From an uncultured Lachnospiraceae bacterium (GTDB lineage Bacteria; Bacillota; Clostridia; Lachnospirales; Lachnospiraceae): a DNA stretch of 33,723 nucleotides. Shown here in pieces: positions 21,701 to 30,510 of this stretch. The stretch is taken from assembly GCA_947625465.1 (NCBI GenBank), contig CANQOK010000029.1, positions 1-33,723 on the forward strand, in the 5' to 3' direction. The notes beneath the pieces are model-generated. The model ran no database searches and was not told the origin of the DNA. It worked only from the letters and a program-made list of their open reading frames with translations. A program made the position numbers and the translations under genes. The first letter of the stretch is position 1, and each line of letters opens with the position of its first letter.

Positions 21701-24700
21701 GAATCCGAATATCAAAAAAGTAATGGTGATCGGTTCCGGACCGATCGTAATCGGACAGGCGGCGGAATTTGATTACGCGGGCACGCAGGCATGCCGTTCT
21801 CTGAAAGAGGAAGGAATGGAAGTGGTGCTGGTCAATTCCAATCCCGCCACCATCATGACGGATAAAGACATTGCGGACCGTGTCTATATCGAACCGCTGA
21901 CGGTTCCGGTGCTGGAACAGCTGATCTTAAAAGAGAAGCCGGACAGCCTGCTGCCTACGCTGGGCGGACAGGCCGGCCTGAATCTGGCGATGGAGCTGGA
22001 AGAAAAGGGATTTTTAAAGGAAAACGGCGTCCGTTTGATCGGAACGACTTCACAGACCATTAAGAAAGCGGAAGACCGTCTGGAATTTAAGGAAACCATG
22101 GAAAAGATCGGCGAGCCGATCGCCCCGTCTCTGGTTGTGGAGAACGTGGAGGACGGCGCTGCCTTTGCACAGCAGATCGGTTATCCCGTAGTTTTGCGTC
22201 CTGCCTATACGCTGGGCGGAAGCGGCGGCGGGATCGCGCATAACTATCAGGAGCTGGTGGAGATCCTGGAAAACGGTCTTCGGTTAAGCCGTGTGGGGCA
22301 GGTTCTGGTGGAACGCTGCATCGCGGGCTGGAAAGAGATCGAATACGAGGTGATGCGGGACAGTGCGGGAAACTGCATTACCGTATGTAATATGGAAAAT
22401 ATCGACCCGGTCGGCGTACATACCGGTGACAGTATCGTTGTGGCGCCGTCTCAGACACTGGGTGATAAAGAATATCAGATGCTGCGTACTTCCGCGCTGA
22501 ATATCATCAGCGAGCTGAATATTACCGGCGGCTGTAATGTGCAGTATGCGCTGCATCCGACCAGTTTTGAGTATTGCGTAATCGAAGTGAATCCCCGTGT
22601 GAGCCGGTCCTCCGCACTGGCTTCTAAAGCGACAGGCTATCCCATTGCCAAGGTGGCCGCGAAGATCGCCCTCGGCTATACGTTAGATGAGATTAAAAAC
22701 GCGATTACCGGCAAGACTTACGCCAGCTTTGAGCCGACGTTGGATTACTGTGTGGTGAAGATTCCCAGACTGCCTTTCGATAAGTTTATCAGCGCCAGCC
22801 GGAAACTGACCACACAGATGAAGGCAACCGGTGAAGTAATGAGTATCTGCACCAATTTTGAGGGCGCTCTGATGAAAGCGATCCGTTCGCTGGAGCAGCA
22901 TGTGGAATGTCTGCTGGACTATGATTTTTCCGGTCTGGATCATGACGATCTGCTGCATCAGCTGAGTATTGTGGATGATCGCCGGATCTGGGTGATCGCG
23001 GAAGCGATCCGTAAGGGGATTTCCTATGAGCAGATCCATGCAATGACGCAGATTGACGTATGGTTTATTGATAAGATCGCCATTTTGGTGGAAATGGAAC
23101 AGCGGCTGAAAACGGAACCGCTGACGCCGGAACTGCTGGCAGAGGCAAAGCGGATCGAGTTCCCGGATACAGTCATTGCCAGACTTACGGGCAAAACGGC
23201 TGCGGAAGTGAAGGCGATGCGGAAGGAAAACGGGATCATACCGGTATATAAAATGGTTGATACCTGTGCCGCGGAATTTGACGCCGAGACGCCGTACTAT
23301 TATTCCTGCTTCGGTTCGGAGGAAAACGAAGCGGAAGAAACCAGACCGGAGAAAAAGGTACTGGTTTTGGGCTCCGGTCCGATCCGGATCGGACAGGGAA
23401 TCGAATTTGATTACTGCTCCGTACACAGTACCTGGGCGTTTAAAGAAGCCGGTTATGAGACGATCATTGTAAATAATAATCCGGAGACCGTAAGTACGGA
23501 CTTTGATATTGCGGATAAACTGTATTTTGAACCGCTTACCCCTGAGGATGTGGAAAGCATCGTGGATATTGAAAAACCGGACGGCGCTGTCGTACAGTTC
23601 GGCGGGCAGACGGCCATTAAGCTGACGGAAAGCCTGATGAAGATCGGCGTACCGATCCTGGGCACCAAAGCGGAGGATGTGGACGCGGCGGAAGACCGGG
23701 AACTGTTTGACGAGATCCTGGAGCAGTGTCAGATCCCGAGACCATCCGGCGGTACGGTCTTTACCTGTGAGGAAGCGATTGAAGTGGCAAACCGGCTGGG
23801 CTATCCGGTACTGGTCCGCCCGTCCTATGTGCTGGGAGGGCAGGGAATGCAGATCGCGACCTGTGACTCCGAGATCGTAGAATTTATGAATATCATTAAC
23901 CGGATCGCGCAGGACCATCCGATCCTGGTAGATAAATATCTGCAGGGCAAGGAAATCGAGGTGGACGCGGTCTGCGACGGTACGGATATTTTGATTCCGG
24001 GTATTATGGAGCATATCGAACGGGCTGGCGTACATTCAGGCGACAGTATTTCCGTCTATCCGGCGCAGAGTCTGTCCCAGACTACCATTGATACGATTGA
24101 AGAATATACCAGACGTCTGGCGCGTTCCCTGCATGTAAAGGGCATGATCAATATTCAGTTTATCGAGTGTCAGGGAAAGGTGTATGTGATCGAGGTAAAT
24201 CCCCGTTCCAGCCGGACTGTGCCTTATATCAGCAAGGTAACCGGAATCCCGATTGTGAAGCTGGCAACGAAGGTCATTATCGGAGAGACGATCCGCAGCC
24301 TTGGCTATGAGCCGGGACTGCAGAAGAAAGCGGATTATATCGCGATTAAAATGCCGGTATTTTCCTTTGAGAAGATCCGCGGCGCGGATATCAGCCTCGG
24401 ACCGGAGATGAAATCCACCGGCGAGTGTCTGGGAATCGCAAAAACCTTTAACGAAGCGCTGTATAAGGCGTTTATCGGCGCGGGCGTACAGCTGCCGAAG
24501 CATAAGAAGATGATCATTACCGTAAAGGACGCGGACAAATACGAGGCTATTTCCATCGGACGGCGGTTTGAAGCGCTGGGGTATGAGATTTACGCGACCA
24601 GAAGTACGGCTAAGGTTTTAAATGAAAACGGCGTACACGCCATTAAGGTGAATAAACTGTCTCAGGAGTCTCCGACTGTGATCGACCTGCTGTTGGAACA

Positions 24701-24893
24701 CAGGATCGATCTGGTGATCGATACGCCGACGCAGGGACGGGATAAAAACCGGGACGGCTTTATGATCCGGCGGATCGCGATTGAGACGGGCGTAAACTGC
24801 CTGACTTCTCTGGATACCGCAAACGCGCTGCTGACCAGCCTGGAAAGCGGTGAAAAACAAAATCTTACATTGGTTGACATTGCGACCATATAA
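21693..24893 (+). CDS. carB: Carbamoyl-phosphate synthase large subunit
   Basis: A 1066-residue synthetase of normal length. Two homologous ATP-grasp halves are evident: [20 protein letters not shown] at the start and [20 protein letters not shown] at about 553, each with its GGQ motif ([16 protein letters not shown]) and EVNPR(V/S)SRSS/T metal-site segment. The C-terminal MGS-like domain (about 935-1066) contains [22 protein letters not shown] and [21 protein letters not shown], where allosteric effectors usually bind. It makes carbamoyl phosphate from bicarbonate, ammonia and two ATP for arginine and pyrimidine synthesis. GGAGGTG lies 8 nt upstream inside the end of carA. A UDP-sugar pyrophosphorylase gene begins 14 nt later. 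Confidence 0.97.
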   Translation: MPKNPNIKKVMVIGSGPIVIGQAAEFDYAGTQACRSLKEEGMEVVLVNSNPATIMTDKDIADRVYIEPLTVPVLEQLILKEKPDSLLPTLGGQAGLNLAMELEEKGFLKENGVRLIGTTSQTIKKAEDRLEFKETMEKIGEPIAPSLVVENVEDGAAFAQQIGYPVVLRPAYTLGGSGGGIAHNYQELVEILENGLRLSRVGQVLVERCIAGWKEIEYEVMRDSAGNCITVCNMENIDPVGVHTGDSIVVAPSQTLGDKEYQMLRTSALNIISELNITGGCNVQYALHPTSFEYCVIEVNPRVSRSSALASKATGYPIAKVAAKIALGYTLDEIKNAITGKTYASFEPTLDYCVVKIPRLPFDKFISASRKLTTQMKATGEVMSICTNFEGALMKAIRSLEQHVECLLDYDFSGLDHDDLLHQLSIVDDRRIWVIAEAIRKGISYEQIHAMTQIDVWFIDKIAILVEMEQRLKTEPLTPELLAEAKRIEFPDTVIARLTGKTAAEVKAMRKENGIIPVYKMVDTCAAEFDAETPYYYSCFGSEENEAEETRPEKKVLVLGSGPIRIGQGIEFDYCSVHSTWAFKEAGYETIIVNNNPETVSTDFDIADKLYFEPLTPEDVESIVDIEKPDGAVVQFGGQTAIKLTESLMKIGVPILGTKAEDVDAAEDRELFDEILEQCQIPRPSGGTVFTCEEAIEVANRLGYPVLVRPSYVLGGQGMQIATCDSEIVEFMNIINRIAQDHPILVDKYLQGKEIEVDAVCDGTDILIPGIMEHIERAGVHSGDSISVYPAQSLSQTTIDTIEEYTRRLARSLHVKGMINIQFIECQGKVYVIEVNPRSSRTVPYISKVTGIPIVKLATKVIIGETIRSLGYEPGLQKKADYIAIKMPVFSFEKIRGADISLGPEMKSTGECLGIAKTFNEALYKAFIGAGVQLPKHKKMIITVKDADKYEAISIGRRFEALGYEIYATRSTAKVLNENGVHAIKVNKLSQESPTVIDLLLEHRIDLVIDTPTQGRDKNRDGFMIRRIAIETGVNCLTSLDTANALLTSLESGEKQNLTLVDIATI

Positions 24894-24907
24894 GGAAAGG
24901 AGTCAAA

Positions 24908-26134
24908 ATGAACTATCAGGAAGCGAAAGAACTGTTAAGCGCAAAAGGTCAGGAACATTTATTACAGTATTATGATGAGCTGACGGATGCACAGAAGAAA
25001 AATCTGCTTGCGCAGATCGAAGCTGTGGATCTCAGTGTGCTGGATCTGCTGAAGGACAGGGAAGACCAGAAGCGGGGCGAGATTACGCCGCTCGGCGGGA
25101 CAGTGACGTTAGACCAGATCGCGGAGAAAAAGGACAGCTTCTATGCGGACGGAATTGCCGCGATCAAAGCGTATAAGGTTGGCGCGGTACTGCTGGCCGG
25201 CGGACAGGGAACCAGACTGGGCGCGGACGGACCGAAGGGCGTCTATAATATCGGAATCACCAAAGACGTTTATATCTTTGAAATGGTGATCCGTAACCTG
25301 ATGCAGGTTGTAAAGGCGGCGGATACCTGGGTACCGCTGTTCATCATGACGAGCGATAAAAATGACAAAGAGACAAGAGCATTTTTTGAAGAAAAAGACT
25401 TCTTCGGGTACAACCGGGAATATGTGAGATTCTTCATTCAGGATATGGCACCTTCCACCGACTACAACGGAAAGATCTATATGGAGGGGAAAGACCGGAT
25501 TTCCATGTCTCCAAACGGGAACGGCGGCTGGTTTTCCTCTATGGCGCGTTCCGGCGTATTGGCGGACGCCAAAAAAATGGGCGTGGAATGGCTGAATGTA
25601 TTCGCGGTGGATAATGTATTGCAGAAGATGGCCGATCCCTGTTTTGTAGGGGCAACCCTGCAGTCCGGTTATCCGGTAGGCGCCAAAGTAGTGCGGAAAG
25701 CGGCGCCGGATGAAAAAGTAGGCGTTATGTGTAAGGAAGACGGCAGACCTTCCATCGTAGAATATTATGAACTGACCGAACAGATGATGTATGAGAAAAA
25801 TGCGGACGGAGAACCGGCGTATAATTTCGGCGTCATCTTAAATTACCTGTTCCGGGTGCGGGATCTGGAAGAGATCCTGTCGAAGAAAATGCCGCTTCAT
25901 ATTGTGGAGAAGAAGATCCCCTATATGAACGAGGCGGGCGAGACAGTAAAGCCGGAGAAGCCAAACGGCTATAAATTCGAAACGCTGGTATTGGATATGA
26001 TCAAGATGCTGGATGACTGCGTTGCTTACGAGGTTGTCAGAAATCAGGAATTTGCCCCGATCAAGAATAAGACGGGAATCGATTCCGTGGAATCTGCCCG
26101 GGCGTTACTGAAAGAAAACGGAGTAGAGTTATAA
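24908..26134 (+). CDS. UTP-dependent sugar-1-phosphate uridylyltransferase (UDPGP / UDP-HexNAc pyrophosphorylase family)
   Basis: A 408-residue protein of the UDPGP family, the eukaryotic-type branch rather than GalU or GlmU. It has the nucleotide loop LLAGGQGTRLGADGPKG (about 95-111), FIMTSDKN, FFIQDMAPSTD, SPNGNGG and VFAVDNVLQKMADP, a pattern shared with UDP-N-acetylhexosamine pyrophosphorylases. It should form a UDP-sugar from UTP and a sugar 1-phosphate; whether the sugar is glucose, GlcNAc or GalNAc cannot be decided here. AAAGGAGT precedes the ATG. It follows carB by 14 nt and its stop overlaps the argS start (TAATG), so it seems part of the carAB-argS transcript although no shared pathway is evident. 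UDP-sugars could feed the glycan genes at 30503-32686. Confidence 0.87.
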   Translation: MNYQEAKELLSAKGQEHLLQYYDELTDAQKKNLLAQIEAVDLSVLDLLKDREDQKRGEITPLGGTVTLDQIAEKKDSFYADGIAAIKAYKVGAVLLAGGQGTRLGADGPKGVYNIGITKDVYIFEMVIRNLMQVVKAADTWVPLFIMTSDKNDKETRAFFEEKDFFGYNREYVRFFIQDMAPSTDYNGKIYMEGKDRISMSPNGNGGWFSSMARSGVLADAKKMGVEWLNVFAVDNVLQKMADPCFVGATLQSGYPVGAKVVRKAAPDEKVGVMCKEDGRPSIVEYYELTEQMMYEKNADGEPAYNFGVILNYLFRVRDLEEILSKKMPLHIVEKKIPYMNEAGETVKPEKPNGYKFETLVLDMIKMLDDCVAYEVVRNQEFAPIKNKTGIDSVESARALLKENGVEL

Positions 26135-27924
26135 TGAAAACCATATTAGAACAGCTGACGGAAAAATTTGAAGCCGCCTTTGCGGCGTGCGGATATGACG
26201 CGAAATTCGGAAAGGTCGGTCTGTCCAACCGTCCGGATTTGTGTGAGTATCAGTGCAACGGCGCGATGGCAGCGGCCAAACAGTATAAAAAGGCTCCTTT
26301 TCTGATCGCGGACGAGGTGGTGGCAAAGGTGCCGGATGACGGTACATTTTCCATGGTAGAGTCCGTGAAACCGGGTTTTATCAATCTGAAAGTCAGTCCG
26401 GCGTTTCTGGACCGTTTTGTCAATGCGATGGCGGCGGAAGAAGCGCTGGGTGTGGAAAAAGAAGCCGAACCCAAAACTGTCATTGTGGATTATGGCGGCG
26501 CCAATGTCGCGAAGCCGCTGCATGTGGGACATCTCCGTCCGGCGCTGATCGGCGAGAGTATCAAACGGATCTGCAGATTTATGGGCAATCATGTGATCGG
26601 AGACGTTCATCTGGGAGACTGGGGTCTGCAGATGGGACTGGTGATCGAAGGCCTGCGCGACCGGAAACCGGATCTGGTATATTTTGATGAAGCCTATACC
26701 GGAGAATATCCCAAAGAAGCCCCGTTTACCATTGCGGAACTGGAAGAGATCTATCCGGCGGCCAGCTTACGTTCCAAATCCGATGAGGAATTTGCGAGAC
26801 GGGCGCATGAAGCGACCTATAAGCTGCAAAACGGCGATCCGGCGTGTCGGGCGCTCTGGCAGCATATTATGCATGTTTCGGTAGCGGATCTGGAAAAGAA
26901 TTATCGAAACTTAAATGTACAGTTTGATCTGTGGAACGGAGAGAGCACCGTACAGGACAGGATTCCCGGCATGCTTGCGGAGTTTGAGCAAAGCGGCGTG
27001 GCGTATGAAAGCCAGGGCGCACTGGTCATTGACGTAGCGGAGCCGGAGGACGCCAAGGAGATTCCGCCCTGTATCGTAAGAAAGCAGGATGGGGCGTCTC
27101 TGTACGCAACCTCGGATCTGGCGACCATTTTAGAGCGGGAGGAACTGTATCATCCCAAACAATATGTCTATATCACGGATAAACGGCAGGATATGTACTT
27201 TGTACAGATTTTCCGGGCTGCGAGAAAGGCCGGGCTGGTTCCCGAAGAGGTAAGGCTTGACCACATCGGACACGGTACGATGAACGGAAAAGACGGGAAA
27301 CCCTTTAAGACCAGAGACGGCGGCGTGATGCGTCTGGAAAACCTGATTTCCATGGTCAGCGACGCCGTATTGGGAAAGATCGAGGAAAGCCACAAGAATC
27401 AGGGTGATTCCCAGATCCCGGAAGCGGAAGCCAGAGAGACCGCGAGAAAAGTGGGACTCGCTGCTTTGCAGTATGGAGATCTCTCCAATCAGGCTTATAA
27501 GGATTATGTGTTTGATCTGGAGCGGTTTGCTTCGTTTGAAGGCAATACCGGACCTTACATTTTGTATACGATCGTAAGGATCAAATCTATTCTGAATAAA
27601 TATGCAGAGACTGGTCTGGATGTGAACGACTACTGCGATGAGATCCGGGATATGGGCAGTGAAAGCGAGAAGGCGCTGAAACTGGAAATGGCAAAGATCG
27701 TCGAGACCATGGACAGCGCCTATCAGGAGCTGGCGCCGCATAAGATCTGCGCCTATATTTACGATCTGTCCAATGCGTTTAACCGGTTCTACCATGAAAA
27801 CAAAATTATGGCGGAGGAGGATAAGAGAAAGCAGGCAAGTTATATCCGGCTGATTGAACTGACCAAACGCGCGCTGCTGCTCTGCACAGATCTGTTGGGA
27901 ATGGAATGCCCGGAGCGGATGTGA
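26134..27924 (+). CDS. argS: Arginyl-tRNA synthetase
   Basis: A 596-residue class I synthetase. An N-terminal Add-1-type domain is followed by the catalytic core with the HIGH motif as HVGH in ANVAKPLHVGHLRPALIGE (about 125-145). The KMSKS position is taken by the degenerate GKPFKTRDGGVMRL, which is normal for this enzyme. A DALR anticodon-binding domain (from about 480, with YGDLSNQAYKDYVFDLERF just before it) ends at MECPERM. It charges tRNA-Arg in the cytosol. GGAG lies about 10 nt before the ATG, which overlaps the preceding stop by one base. Its place behind ARG-box-controlled carAB suggests shared response to arginine. It ends before a strong bidirectional terminator. Confidence 0.95.
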   Translation: MKTILEQLTEKFEAAFAACGYDAKFGKVGLSNRPDLCEYQCNGAMAAAKQYKKAPFLIADEVVAKVPDDGTFSMVESVKPGFINLKVSPAFLDRFVNAMAAEEALGVEKEAEPKTVIVDYGGANVAKPLHVGHLRPALIGESIKRICRFMGNHVIGDVHLGDWGLQMGLVIEGLRDRKPDLVYFDEAYTGEYPKEAPFTIAELEEIYPAASLRSKSDEEFARRAHEATYKLQNGDPACRALWQHIMHVSVADLEKNYRNLNVQFDLWNGESTVQDRIPGMLAEFEQSGVAYESQGALVIDVAEPEDAKEIPPCIVRKQDGASLYATSDLATILEREELYHPKQYVYITDKRQDMYFVQIFRAARKAGLVPEEVRLDHIGHGTMNGKDGKPFKTRDGGVMRLENLISMVSDAVLGKIEESHKNQGDSQIPEAEARETARKVGLAALQYGDLSNQAYKDYVFDLERFASFEGNTGPYILYTIVRIKSILNKYAETGLDVNDYCDEIRDMGSESEKALKLEMAKIVETMDSAYQELAPHKICAYIYDLSNAFNRFYHENKIMAEEDKRKQASYIRLIELTKRALLLCTDLLGMECPERM

Positions 27925-28006
27925 CCCAAACGCGGCGCATCGTCCGGACGGCAGGCAGAAAAAAGACAACAAAAAGATACAAAAAAATATACAAAAAAGA
28001 TAATAG

Positions 28007-28051
28007 AAAAGACAGCAGGAAACGTAGAAATACGCTTGCTGCTGTCTTTTT
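28007..28051. terminator. Bidirectional rho-independent terminator
   Basis: AAAAGACAGCAG (28007-28018) pairs perfectly with CTGCTGTCTTTT (28039-28050). A second small stem CGTA-GAAA-TACG sits inside the loop. The A run on one side and T run on the other let it serve both argS and the convergent small membrane protein gene. Confidence 0.86.
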
Positions 28052-28069
28052 AATGGGATCAAAATTCTG

Positions 28070-28459
28070 TTACTGCGCGTTTGTCGTAGTATCTCCTTCC
28101 GGTTCGGGGGTCGTTGCCTCTGTCGTGGAGTCATCTTTGGAAGCGGAAGCGGTGGTAGTATCGCCTTCCGAAGTCTCTTCTGCGGCGGCCGTTTCATTTA
28201 ACAGCGCGTTCTTGGTAGTTGTAGTCTGAGATGCAAGCAGAGAGGATAATTCTTCTTCGGATAAAGTGATCGTTTCCGAGGCGGAGGGATCCTCCCGAAT
28301 AAATGTAACATATACGGACCAGCCGATAAATGCAGTCAGCGCAAGCGCGAAGATAACGCCGACAATGCGGGATATCCAGATCTTGCGTTTCTGTTTCTTC
28401 AGATCTTTCTTCCGATTTGCTTTTTCTTTCTTATAGCGTTCAACCTTTTCCTGACTCAT
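28070..28459 (-). CDS. Small single-pass membrane protein with Ser/Thr/Glu-rich tail, unknown function
   Basis: A 129-residue protein. The N-terminal 27 residues are strongly basic (EKVERYKKEKANRKKDLKK), then one membrane helix at about 28-52 (the IVGVIFALALTAFIGW region). The tail of about 75 residues is rich in Thr, Ser, Glu and Ala and low in complexity. The positive-inside rule puts the basic part in the cytoplasm and the tail outside. I have the impression that the basic-plus-helix part recurs in Lachnospiraceae, but I know no function. ATG 28459 has AAAGGA upstream; a longer frame to 28507 lacks a ribosome site. TATAAT (complement of 28510-28515) is a likely -10 with a weak -35. It is divergent from the carbamoyltransferase gene. 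Confidence 0.75.
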   Translation of the reverse strand: MSQEKVERYKKEKANRKKDLKKQKRKIWISRIVGVIFALALTAFIGWSVYVTFIREDPSASETITLSEEELSSLLASQTTTTKNALLNETAAAEETSEGDTTTASASKDDSTTEATTPEPEGDTTTNAQ

Positions 28460-28606
28460 GATATATGGTATCCTTTCTTTATAGTCTCGTTTATCAACAC
28501 ACTTCATCTATTATACAATGGTTTTCAAAAAAAAGAAACAGAAACTTTTAAGAAATTTGGTGAATTTTTGGTTTCCCGGAAAAAGAGGGAAAAGAATCGC
28601 GAAAAG

Positions 28607-28622
28607 TTGAATAATTATGCAG
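28607..28622 (+). promoter_or_regulatory. ARG-box-like site upstream of the carbamoyltransferase gene
   Basis: TTGAATAATTATGCAG contains TGAAT-AATT-ATGCA, the two half-sites and 4-nt A/T spacer of an ARG box. It is weaker than the one at carA. It ends 8 nt before the -35 at 28631. Confidence 0.4.
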
Positions 28623-28630
28623 AGAAAAGG

Positions 28631-28659
28631 TTGAAATATGCAAGTGAGTGTGTTACACT
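28631..28659 (+). promoter_or_regulatory. Promoter of the carbamoyltransferase gene
   Basis: TTGAAA (28631-28636), 17 nt, TACACT (28654-28659). The -10 lies inside a perfect 15-bp palindrome. The transcript would start near 28666, about 45 nt before the ATG. Confidence 0.55.
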
Positions 28660-28665
28660 GTAACA
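28651..28665. promoter_or_regulatory. Perfect 15-bp palindrome over the -10 region (candidate operator)
   Basis: TGTTACA-C-TGTAACA is a perfect inverted repeat of 7 bp around one base. With a 1-nt centre it cannot form an RNA hairpin, so a dimeric DNA-binding repressor is the simplest reading. I do not recognise which family uses this sequence. Confidence 0.55.
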
Positions 28666-28710
28666 GTTCATGAGAAGAGAATGATTGAAAGAAAGACAGG
28701 AGAGAATGAT

Positions 28711-29643
28711 ATGAAAAATTTTGTCAGCTTGGAAGATTATACAAAGGAAGAACTGATCGGGATTCTGGACATGGCGCTGGATATGAAGGCTGATCCGGGA
28801 AAATACAGCCACCGTTTACAGGGGAAGAAGCTGTATACGTTATTTGAGAAAACATCTACCAGAACTTTTTTGTCCTTTACGACAGGGATCACGGAACTGG
28901 GCGGTACATACTATAACCAGAAATGGGCGGACAGCAATTTTGTACTGGGAGAGACGGTTTCGGAAGTAAAATATCTGGGACGGAATGTAGATCTTATTAT
29001 GGCGCGCTTAAAGAAAAGCGAGACCACGGATATTTTCGCGAAGAATACTACGGTACCGTTTATTAACGGGTGCGACAATACGTTCCATCCCTGTCAGGCG
29101 ATGGCGGATATGCTGACTCTGCGGGAGAAGACCGGTTCTTATCAGCCGACGGTGCTGTATATCGGCGCGAAGAACAATGTGTTCAATTCCATGCTGGAAC
29201 TGTTTACGAAGCTGGGCGCAACCGTATACGGACTGACGCCGCTTACCAATGTGATGGGCGTGGACGGCAGATTTTACGCGAAGATGAAAGCGACCGGACT
29301 CTATAATGAAGTACCGGTAGATTCCACCCGGGATGAAGTGAAGGAACTGGTAAAGCAGGTGGACGCCGTTTATACGGATACCTGGCTGGATATGGAATTT
29401 TTCAACAATCCGGAATATGCGGATCAAAAAGCTGAGATCTGTGGGAAGATGATGCCGTATCAGGTAAATATGGATCTGATGGAAGGCAGTAAGGCGATCG
29501 TGCTGCATGATATGCCGATGCATGCGGACTATGAGATCTCGCAGAAGGTGATCGATGTGTATCTGCCTCATATCCTGGATCAGGCTGAGAACCGCCGTCA
29601 TGCGGAAAAGGCGGTTATGGTATATTTGCTGGAACAACAGTAG
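28711..29643 (+). CDS. Carbamoyltransferase of the ornithine/aspartate carbamoyltransferase family, divergent acceptor site
   Basis: A 310-residue protein. The carbamoyl-phosphate site is present: S49-T-R-T52 and H126-P-C-Q129, the latter typical of ornithine carbamoyltransferases. The acceptor side is not typical. The DxxxSMG ornithine loop is D223-T-W-L-D-M-E, so Ser becomes Asp and Gly becomes Glu. The C-terminal HCLP loop is H266-D-M-P-M-H, so the ornithine-contacting Cys is Asp. The STRTR Arg is Phe (F53). It transfers a carbamoyl group, but its amine substrate may not be ornithine. Automatic annotation would probably say argF; I leave the symbol open. ATG 28711 has AGGAG 8 nt upstream; the frame runs back to 28648, into the promoter. 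A CPBP protease gene follows 12 nt later. Confidence 0.82.
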   Translation: MKNFVSLEDYTKEELIGILDMALDMKADPGKYSHRLQGKKLYTLFEKTSTRTFLSFTTGITELGGTYYNQKWADSNFVLGETVSEVKYLGRNVDLIMARLKKSETTDIFAKNTTVPFINGCDNTFHPCQAMADMLTLREKTGSYQPTVLYIGAKNNVFNSMLELFTKLGATVYGLTPLTNVMGVDGRFYAKMKATGLYNEVPVDSTRDEVKELVKQVDAVYTDTWLDMEFFNNPEYADQKAEICGKMMPYQVNMDLMEGSKAIVLHDMPMHADYEISQKVIDVYLPHILDQAENRRHAEKAVMVYLLEQQ

Positions 29644-29655
29644 AAAAGAGGGCGT

Positions 29656-30510
29656 ATGGAGGCGTATAGCACAGGCAGAAAAATATGGGGCGTCATATAT
29701 CCTGTTTTGCTGTATCTGATGGTGCAGATCGTGGCAAGATTCCTGGTCGGTCTGCTGATTGGGATCTGGTATCTGATCAAAAACGGATTTCAGGAGGGGC
29801 AGGAGATTCAGCAGATCTTACTGCAGGAGATGCAGGAGCAGTCTGTTTTTATGCTGTTTATCTCAACCATTGCGGCAATCCCCGTGTTTTGTTTTTTATA
29901 CCGGCGGGATTCCCGCAGCTATGCGCCCAAGGAGCCAAAGCAGACGCGTTGGGCTTCTTATCTGTGGCTGGTGCCGTTGTCGGCAGCAGCTTATTTGCTT
30001 GCGTATCAGTTTATTAATGAATGGATCCTTTATCTGCCGCAGAGCAGCGTAGAGGAATATGCAGAAGTCAGCGGAAGACTGACGTCGGGCAGCCTGTGGA
30101 TTCAGCTGCCTGCGGTTCTCGTTCTCGCTCCGATCGTGGAAGAACTGCTGTTTCGCGGACTGGTCTTTCGGCGGCTGGCGGAACTGATCGGCAGCCTGGG
30201 CGGCATGATTGGATCCGCTTTTTTATTTGGTTTATTTCACGGGAATTTAATTCAGGGGAGCTATGCTTTTTTAGTCGGTATCCTGCTGGCCTGGGTATAC
30301 AGCCGGTACGGTACCGTAATCGCTCCGATCCTGGTGCATATCTGGATGAATATCGCCGCGGAACTGCTGCGGTTTGCGGATATGAAAGCAGTTTTATATG
30401 CCAATACGGCTGTATTTATCCTCTTTTTGCTGGGAGAAGCGGCTGTTGTGGCAATTTGTTGTATCGGGATCAGCCGGATGGGCGTAAAAAAGGAAGAACG
30501 TCATGTATGA
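29656..30510 (+). CDS. CPBP-family intramembrane metalloprotease (CAAX-protease/bacteriocin-processing type)
   Basis: A 284-residue membrane protein with about seven hydrophobic segments. The family's three motifs are present: E162-E163 followed by Arg in VEELLFRG, the FxxxH-type motif FGLFHGN (H195), and H228 with N232 in HIWMN. These residues form the glutamate-protease/metal site of the Rce1-like ABI family. Members process or protect against peptides, or have unknown substrates, so the specific role is open. It might conceivably act on peptides such as those at 1813-2284, but nothing links them. GAGGG lies 5 nt before ATG. It overlaps the UDP-galactopyranose mutase gene by 8 nt. Confidence 0.86.
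   Translation: MEAYSTGRKIWGVIYPVLLYLMVQIVARFLVGLLIGIWYLIKNGFQEGQEIQQILLQEMQEQSVFMLFISTIAAIPVFCFLYRRDSRSYAPKEPKQTRWASYLWLVPLSAAAYLLAYQFINEWILYLPQSSVEEYAEVSGRLTSGSLWIQLPAVLVLAPIVEELLFRGLVFRRLAELIGSLGGMIGSAFLFGLFHGNLIQGSYAFLVGILLAWVYSRYGTVIAPILVHIWMNIAAELLRFADMKAVLYANTAVFILFLLGEAAVVAICCIGISRMGVKKEERHV

Noticed and set aside
22683-24035. Long minus-strand open frame (450 codons) opposite carB
   Set aside because: Same reasoning: carB is unmistakable over the whole stretch and the antisense product has shadow-type composition without recognisable domains.
27130-28197. Minus-strand open frame (355 codons) spanning the end of argS and the terminator
   Set aside because: It crosses a strong terminator and overlaps both argS and the small membrane protein gene, with no ribosome site or motif support.
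28572-28592. TTTCCC ... GGGAAA hairpin in the gap before the carbamoyltransferase gene
   Set aside because: It is a short stem with no T run on either strand and does not fit a terminator or operator position; likely chance in A-rich DNA.
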